Shown: in pieces, positions 1 to 2,793 of the stretch
Numbering within the stretch: position 1 is the stretch's first letter
How the letters are laid out: each line of letters opens with the position of its first letter
Source of the DNA: UBA917 sp964435085
GTDB lineage: Bacteria; Patescibacteriota; Patescibacteriia; Patescibacteriales; Patescibacteriaceae
Direction: 5' to 3'
Assembly: GCA_964435085.1 (NCBI GenBank)
Contig: CAYSXQ010000028.1
Coordinates: forward strand, 1 to 5,275
DNA: 5,275 nt
Made by a program: the position numbers and the translations under genes
The notes under the pieces: generated by a model
The model's database searches: none
Told to the model about the DNA's origin: nothing
Seen by the model: the letters and a program-made list of their open reading frames with translations, nothing else

Positions 1-717
1 GCCAACGAAGAATTAAAAAATTTGGACAGGGCAAAGTCTGAGTTTATCTCCATCGCTTCGCATCAGCTCCGTACACCTCTGACAGTTATCAAAGGCTATG
101 GCTCGATGATGCTCGAAGGTTCCTTTGGTCAGATGCCAGCACCGATTGAAGAAAATGTGAAGAAGATCTATGAATCTAATGAGCGCCTAATCACTCTCGT
201 CGAAGACCTTTTGAATATTAGTCGCATTGAATCTGGTAAGCTGCAATTTAATTTTGAACTGTGCCAGCTTGAAGACATCGTGACGAGTGTCGTCGAAGAA
301 TTAACTGTACCGGCTAGCAACAAGGGCTTAGAATTGATTTGGCATGCACCAACTGAGAAATTACCAACTGTTAATATTGATAAGAGTAAGATTAGGCAAG
401 TAGCTATTAATATTATTGATAACGCTATCAAGTACACGCCTAAGGGTAAGATCGAAGTATCTTTGCTTGCGGAAGGGGATAGTGTTAAATTTAGTTCTGT
501 GGACACTGGTCTCGGTATTGCCCATAACGATCTCATTAACCTGTTCAAAAAGTTTTCTCGCGGCGAACACGTCAGTATCTTGCACACGGAAGGCACTGGC
601 CTTGGTCTCTATGTTGGCAAGATGATGATCGAAGCGCATCATGGCAAGATCTGGGCGGCTAGTGACGGCATTGACAAGGGTTCTCAATTTTACTTTACTT
701 TACCTATCAGCAAATAG
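1..717 (+). CDS. Sensor histidine kinase, C-terminal part (5' truncated by window edge)
   Basis: This is the transmitter end of a sensor histidine kinase, which autophosphorylates on His and passes the phosphate to receiver domains. The reading frame is open to base 1, so the real start and the sensor part lie outside the window; the TTG at 22 is only an internal Leu. In the 238 visible residues, a short coil (ANEELKNLDRAKSEF) leads into the HisKA H-box SHQLRTPLT, with the phosphorylatable His at visible residue 21. A second HisKA helix (LVEDLLNISRIESGKL) follows. The HATPase_c domain then shows the N-box (NIIDNAIKYTP, Asn near 141), G1 box DTGLGI (about 168-173), F-box-like LFKKFSR and G2 box GTGLGLY (about 198-204). 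All catalytic motifs are intact. The gene ends in TAG 32 bases before the first receiver gene, so an operon with its probable partners is likely. The input domain and signal cannot be judged from here. Confidence 0.95.
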   Translation, partial: ANEELKNLDRAKSEFISIASHQLRTPLTVIKGYGSMMLEGSFGQMPAPIEENVKKIYESNERLITLVEDLLNISRIESGKLQFNFELCQLEDIVTSVVEELTVPASNKGLELIWHAPTEKLPTVNIDKSKIRQVAINIIDNAIKYTPKGKIEVSLLAEGDSVKFSSVDTGLGIAHNDLINLFKKFSRGEHVSILHTEGTGLGLYVGKMMIEAHHGKIWAASDGIDKGSQFYFTLPISK

Positions 718-749
718 CTTTTAATTCCTAATTAATAACACTCTACTGT

Positions 750-1118
750 ATGAAAATACTCATTATTGAAGATGACAAAATGATTTCTGACATGTACAAG
801 GTCCAATTTGAATTACTGGGTCACGACGTCACTATTTCTGCTAACGGTGCTGAGGGTCTCATCTATCTTGAAATGAATAAGCCCGATCTAGTTCTACTCG
901 ACTTAATGATGCCTGTCATGGACGGCTTTGAAGTCTTAGAAAAACTCAAGGTCTTCCAAGAGCGCGACAAATTCCGCGTCTGCGTCCTCTCTAATCTCAG
1001 TCAAGAAACAGATATTAGAAAAGTTTTGGATCTGGGCGCTGATGATTTCTTTGTCAAAGCTCAATTCACTCCAGCTGAACTTGCCAAGAAGCTCGGTCTT
1101 GCCGACGAAACTAAGTAA
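750..1118 (+). CDS. Stand-alone response regulator receiver protein (first of tandem pair)
   Basis: This is a 122-residue single-domain receiver (CheY-like fold) that should accept phosphate from a histidine kinase, most likely the one just upstream. The acidic pocket is E7-D8-D9, the phosphoacceptor is D51 in LVLLDLMMPVMDG, the switch Ser is S81 (LSNL) and the conserved Lys is K103 (DDFFVKA). The residue after the Lys is Ala, not the usual cis-Pro; a Thr-Pro comes four residues later (QFTPAEL), a form I associate with CPR receivers. There is no DNA-binding or enzymatic output domain, so it probably works by protein contact or as a phosphorelay intermediate. ATG 750 is the only sensible start because an in-frame TAA lies at 729-731. 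No Shine-Dalgarno sequence is visible. It lies 32 bases after the kinase and 9 bases before a paralogous receiver. Confidence 0.93.
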   Translation: MKILIIEDDKMISDMYKVQFELLGHDVTISANGAEGLIYLEMNKPDLVLLDLMMPVMDGFEVLEKLKVFQERDKFRVCVLSNLSQETDIRKVLDLGADDFFVKAQFTPAELAKKLGLADETK

Positions 1119-1127
1119 AATATTTCT

Positions 1128-1493
1128 ATGAAAAAAATCTGCATCATCGAAGACGAAACCTCTCTGCTGGAAATGTACAAATTAAAATTTACGACTGAGG
1201 GCTACGAAGTCATCACAGCAGGGGACGGTGAGGCTGGTCTTGCCGCGATCAAAAGTTCGAAGCCTGATCTAGTTTTGCTTGACCTCGTCATGCCACGCAT
1301 GGATGGCTTTCAAGTTTTAAAAACTCTACGCGCCGAACCAGAAACAGCTAAGCTCGTCGTCTATATTTTTTCTAATCTCGGACAGAGTTCAGAGATTGAT
1401 AAGGGGATGGCAGAGGGGGCGAATGGATACTTCGTTAAGTCGAGCTTAACTCCTAGTCAATTAGCTTTGGAGGTTAAAAAAATTCTTAGTTAG
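1128..1493 (+). CDS. Stand-alone response regulator receiver protein (second of tandem pair)
   Basis: This is a 121-residue single-domain receiver, clearly paralogous to the preceding gene (IIED near the N-terminus, then KPDLVLLDL.MP.MDGF). The acidic pocket is E8-D9, the phosphoacceptor is D52, the switch residue is S82 (FSNLGQ) and the conserved Lys is K104 (GYFVKSS). The residue after the Lys is Ser instead of Pro, again followed by LTP. There is no output domain. It starts 9 bases after the TAA of its neighbour and in the same frame (TAA AAT ATT TCT ATG), so the pair differs from one tandem-REC protein by a single stop and three codons. That in-frame TAA fixes ATG 1128 as the start. No Shine-Dalgarno is seen, and translational coupling is plausible. 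The final codons lie inside the stem of the operon terminator. Specificity relative to the kinase is unknown. Confidence 0.93.
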   Translation: MKKICIIEDETSLLEMYKLKFTTEGYEVITAGDGEAGLAAIKSSKPDLVLLDLVMPRMDGFQVLKTLRAEPETAKLVVYIFSNLGQSSEIDKGMAEGANGYFVKSSLTPSQLALEVKKILS

Positions 1494-1507
1494 GCTAAGA
1501 ATTTTTT
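1477..1507 (+). terminator. Intrinsic terminator of the kinase-receiver operon, overlapping the stop codon
   Basis: A perfect 13-bp stem pairs 1477-1489 (AAAAAATTCTTAG) with 1495-1507 (CTAAGAATTTTTT) around a 5-base loop that contains the TAG stop of the second receiver. The descending arm ends in six T. The A-run at the base of the ascending arm makes it potentially active in both directions. It closes the signalling operon and isolates it from the next gene. The stem is AT-rich and therefore only moderately stable. Confidence 0.72.
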
Positions 1508-1541
1508 AGTTAGAAAGTATAAAGTTAGAAAGTTAAAAGTT
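1508..1541 (+). repeat. Left AT-rich inverted-repeat arm upstream of four-helix-bundle gene
   Basis: This run is made of repeated 'AGTTAGAAAG', 'TATAAAG' and 'AGTTAAAAG' units of about 7-8 bases. Bases 1513-1526 are an exact reverse complement of 1919-1932, and AGTTAGAAAGTT (1523-1534) recurs in reverse complement in the right arm (1933-1944). The internal units make several pairing registers possible. Confidence 0.6.
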
Positions 1542-1556
1542 GTGCATTGAAAATAT

Positions 1557-1907
1557 ATGACGGCCATTAAAAAATTTGAGGATATCCTCGCTTATCAGAA
1601 GGCTGGTCTTCTGGCTTTGGCTGTTTATAAAATATTTAGTAAAAACAGAGACTATGGATTCCGAGATCAGATTTGTAGAGCGGCAGTTTCTGTGATGAAT
1701 AATATTGCAGAAGGTTTTGAACGGCACACTAACAAGGAATTTATAAATTTTCTCTACATCGCCAAGGGCTCAGCGGGGGAGTTGAGGTCAATGACTTATT
1801 TAGCTTACAAATTAGACTACATCACTGAGTCAGAAGCAAACAAAATGATGAGCGAAGCCTTAGAAATATCTCGCTTGATCATGGGTTTAATAAAAGCTCT
1901 CAGATAA
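1557..1907 (+). CDS. Four-helix-bundle protein (S23 / 23S rRNA IVS family)
   Basis: This 116-residue protein matches the four-helix-bundle family found in 23S rRNA intervening sequences and as free-standing genes, related in fold to the Avd accessory protein of diversity-generating retroelements. The recognisable pattern is an N-terminal KKFEDILAYQKA, then RDQICRAAVSVMNNIAEGF (Arg/Ala helix and NIAEGFER at 49-56), then NKEFINFLYIAKGSAGEL at 59-76, then LDYIT and a last helix to the C-terminus. The length is normal for the family and all four helices seem present. The biochemical role is unsettled; family members form pentameric or similar bundles and some may bind nucleic acid. ATG 1557 is the first possible start because an in-frame TGA lies at 1548-1550. 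No Shine-Dalgarno sequence is visible. The gene stands alone between inverted AT-rich repeats, after the receiver operon terminator, which suggests an inserted cassette and not an operon member. Confidence 0.9.
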   Translation: MTAIKKFEDILAYQKAGLLALAVYKIFSKNRDYGFRDQICRAAVSVMNNIAEGFERHTNKEFINFLYIAKGSAGELRSMTYLAYKLDYITESEANKMMSEALEISRLIMGLIKALR

Positions 1908-1910
1908 TCT

Positions 1911-1953
1911 ACTTTTAAAACTTTATACTTTCAACTTTCTAACTTTTTAACTG
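1911..1953 (-). repeat. Right AT-rich inverted-repeat arm downstream of four-helix-bundle gene
   Basis: Read on the minus strand, this run repeats the units of the left arm (AGTTAGAAAGTT, GAAAGTATAAAGTT, TTAAAAGT). It begins 4 bases after the stop codon of the four-helix-bundle gene and ends 10 bases before a promoter. Paired with the left arm it would put the gene on top of an imperfect stem in RNA or single-stranded DNA. Confidence 0.6.
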
Positions 1954-1962
1954 TTTTAGGTC

Positions 1963-1991
1963 TTGACAAACGCAAAAATCTTTGCTATACT
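1963..1991 (+). promoter_or_regulatory. Near-consensus housekeeping sigma promoter with extended -10
   Basis: The -35 box is a perfect TTGACA at 1963-1968. A 17-base spacer leads to the -10 box TATACT at 1986-1991, preceded by TGC (extended -10). Transcription should begin near 1997-1999. This is the strongest promoter in the window. It faces the structured RNA region and, 410 bases further on, a small membrane-protein gene. The same 11 bases TTTGCTATACT recur before the SMC gene. Confidence 0.85.
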
Positions 1992-1997
1992 GGTTAT

Positions 1998-2123
1998 ATC
2001 AAGTAAAACATACCCCGAAATAAAAAGGGCGAAAACAAAAAGACAAACAAAAATCATTGGAAAGCAATCGAGAACTGTTTATCTTCGCCGTGGGTAGCTT
2101 AGACAAATCTCGATTGCTTTTTT
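1998..2123 (+). ncRNA. Candidate structured RNA or leader attenuator ending in hairpin plus T-run
   Basis: Transcription from the promoter at 1963-1991 enters a region with three complementary segment pairs. P1 is UACCC 2011-2015 with GGGUA 2092-2096. P2 is GGCGAA 2028-2033 with UUCGCC 2084-2089. P3 is a perfect 13-bp stem, 2061-2073 (AAAGCAATCGAGA) with 2108-2120, followed by a run of six T (2118-2123). The 5' strand of P3 lies inside P1/P2 and its 3' strand outside, so they either form a pseudoknot or are alternative folds. The A-rich 2032-2056 stretch would be a single-stranded linker. If P3 terminates transcription, the product is a small RNA of about 125 nt or an attenuated leader. I do not recognise it as tmRNA, SRP RNA, RNase P RNA, 6S RNA or a familiar riboswitch. 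P3 is solid; P1 and P2 are short and could be chance. Confidence 0.4.
2061..2123 (+). terminator. Possible intrinsic terminator/attenuator with large apical loop
   Basis: A perfect 13-bp stem (2061-2073 with 2108-2120) has a 34-base loop and runs directly into TTTTTT (2118-2123). The loop can hold a weak inner helix (GTTTA near 2078-2082 with TAGAC near 2100-2104). A loop this large is unusual for a simple terminator and fits an attenuator or the 3' end of a small RNA. Downstream transcription would need readthrough or an alternative fold. Confidence 0.5.
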
Positions 2124-2409
2124 ATTTGATCTCCAAAGCTGTAAAGCACCGGACAAATGAGCAAAGAAAATTACCGCGCTTTAACAATTGAATAAAAATT
2201 GCCCTCGACTTGTTAAAATAAAACTAGAGACCTAGTAAGGATAAGCGGGGACAGTGAAATCGGATTAAGGATGATTAAAAATAACTTAAGAGAGGGTATC
2301 TTTAATTATCTTTCATCGTAAGACCAAGAACAAAAAATATTTTATAAATTTGCTTAAAGATATAAGCAAGCTAACTGCTCTGCCAAATAGAGAGCACGAA
2401 AATAAAAAT
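2124..2409. other. Leader/intergenic stretch without a recognised gene
   Basis: These 286 bases are AT-rich and hold no recognised coding sequence, tRNA or known RNA. Visible structure includes an 8-bp inverted repeat TTTAACAA 2180-2187 with TTGTTAAA 2210-2217, an overlapping alternative CAATT 2185-2189 with AATTG 2197-2201, and a small hairpin ACTAG 2223-2227 with CTAGT 2232-2236. Two mini-ORFs begin with ATG: 2157-2195 (12 codons, MSKENYRALTIE) and 2271-2321 (16 codons, MIKNNLREGIFNYLSS). Neither has a convincing ribosome binding site. The stretch is probably part of the long leader of the following small gene. Confidence 0.4.
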
Positions 2410-2592
2410 ATGACTACACAAACTATGGGTACTTTGAACAATATTTTACAATCAACATTGCCGCAGAAAGAAATGCCCGCTGAAATAAAAAAAAGTCGGG
2501 CGCTAGATATCGCCGACGGCTTACTAATGATCATCTTCGCTTTTGCGATGTACGCACAAATTTATTCTGTCCTCCTCTACGCTATGGACTAA
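2410..2592 (+). CDS. Small predicted single-pass membrane protein, unknown function
   Basis: This 60-residue reading frame from ATG 2410 to TAA is not a family I recognise. The first 35 or so residues are polar and charged (MTTQTMGTLNNILQS, then a KEMPAEIKKSR segment). Residues about 38-58 form a hydrophobic helix (GLLMIIFAFAMYAQIYSVLL), so the protein is probably tail-anchored with a very short C-terminal end (YAMD). The frame could extend upstream to a TTG at 2350, but the ATG is preferred because the added residues look non-conserved and lack a better ribosome binding site. An AGAGAG about 15 bases upstream is a poor Shine-Dalgarno. Support for it being real comes from a strong promoter upstream on the same strand, a good terminator 50 bases downstream and the coherent membrane segment. 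Small size and lack of homology recognition keep confidence moderate. Confidence 0.55.
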   Translation: MTTQTMGTLNNILQSTLPQKEMPAEIKKSRALDIADGLLMIIFAFAMYAQIYSVLLYAMD

Positions 2593-2641
2593 AATGCCTC
2601 TAAAATCTAAAATTAAATGTATGTCATCTTGAACACTCACC

Positions 2642-2667
2642 AAAGACGCTCGCTCGGGCGTCTTTTT
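2642..2667 (+). terminator. Strong intrinsic terminator after small membrane-protein gene
   Basis: An AAAGACGCTC arm (2642-2651) pairs with GGGCGTCTTT (2656-2665), including one G-T wobble, around the 4-base loop GCTC. Five T follow at 2663-2667. The GC-rich stem with T-run is a textbook intrinsic terminator. It ends the unit started at 1963 and separates it from the SMC gene. Confidence 0.85.
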
Positions 2668-2719
2668 AATTTCCAATTTCCAACCTGCCTGCCGGCAGGC
2701 AGGTTGGAACTTGGAAATT
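2668..2719. repeat. 52-bp near-perfect palindrome with TGCC/GGCA core
   Basis: Two 26-base arms, 2668-2693 and 2694-2719, are reverse complements with a single mismatch (T2677 against C2710) and no loop. The core is CCTGCCTGCCGGCAGGCAGG, flanked by AATTTCCA-type units on the left and TTGGAA-type units on the right. It starts directly after the terminator and ends 38 bases before the SMC -10 box. Core sequences of this kind recur as dispersed intergenic repeats in Parcubacteria as I recall them, so this may be a REP-like or miniature element; the copy number cannot be seen here. Confidence 0.8.
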
Positions 2720-2735
2720 TGCCCAAAACACCTCC

Positions 2736-2763
2736 TTTTACTTTTAACTCGATTTGCTATACT
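2736..2763 (+). promoter_or_regulatory. Probable extended -10 promoter of the SMC gene
   Basis: TATACT at 2758-2763 is preceded by TGC, giving an extended -10 box identical over 11 bases (TTTGCTATACT) to the promoter at 1963-1991. The -35 region is weak: the best candidate is TTTACT at 2737-2742 with a short 15-base spacer. Initiation near 2770 would leave a leader of about 25 bases before ATG 2794. Confidence 0.6.
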
Positions 2764-2793
2764 ATGAGAGACAAATAGCCAAAACTTCCCCCT

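Larger units (their letters stand above)
1508..1953. mobile_element. Candidate four-helix-bundle (IVS-like) cassette bounded by inverted repeats
   Basis: The four-helix-bundle gene sits between two runs built from the same AAGTTAGA-like units in opposite orientation: 1508-1541 and 1911-1953. The best exact match is 14 bases, GAAAGTATAAAGTT at 1513-1526 against its complement at 1919-1932. The S23/four-helix-bundle family is known from intervening sequences inserted in bacterial 23S rRNA genes, where the gene lies within a long terminal stem. This copy lies between protein genes, directly after a terminator and directly before a promoter. There is no transposase, and I cannot see a target-site duplication, so mobility is an inference. 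Confidence 0.4.

Noticed and set aside
168..687. Antisense reading frames of 108 and 142 codons opposite the histidine kinase
   Set aside because: They lie wholly over an intact kinase with all motifs in the + frame, have low-complexity compositions and match no family. They are shadows of codon bias.
1508..1541. CRISPR-like array from the repeated AAGTTAGA units
   Set aside because: The units are 7-8 bases, irregular and have no unique spacers; no cas gene is present.
1508..1953. Interpretation as an intervening sequence inside a 23S rRNA gene
   Set aside because: No rRNA sequence flanks the unit; the left neighbour is a receiver gene with its terminator and the right neighbour is a promoter.
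1998..2340. tmRNA, SRP RNA, RNase P RNA, 6S RNA or tRNA
   Set aside because: None of the conserved cores of these RNAs could be found in the stretch on either strand; no tRNA cloverleaf with a T-loop motif is present.
2350..2409. TTG-initiated 20-residue extension of the small membrane protein
   Set aside because: There is no Shine-Dalgarno at the TTG and the added segment is unremarkable. The ATG at 2410 is the simpler start, though the extension cannot be excluded.
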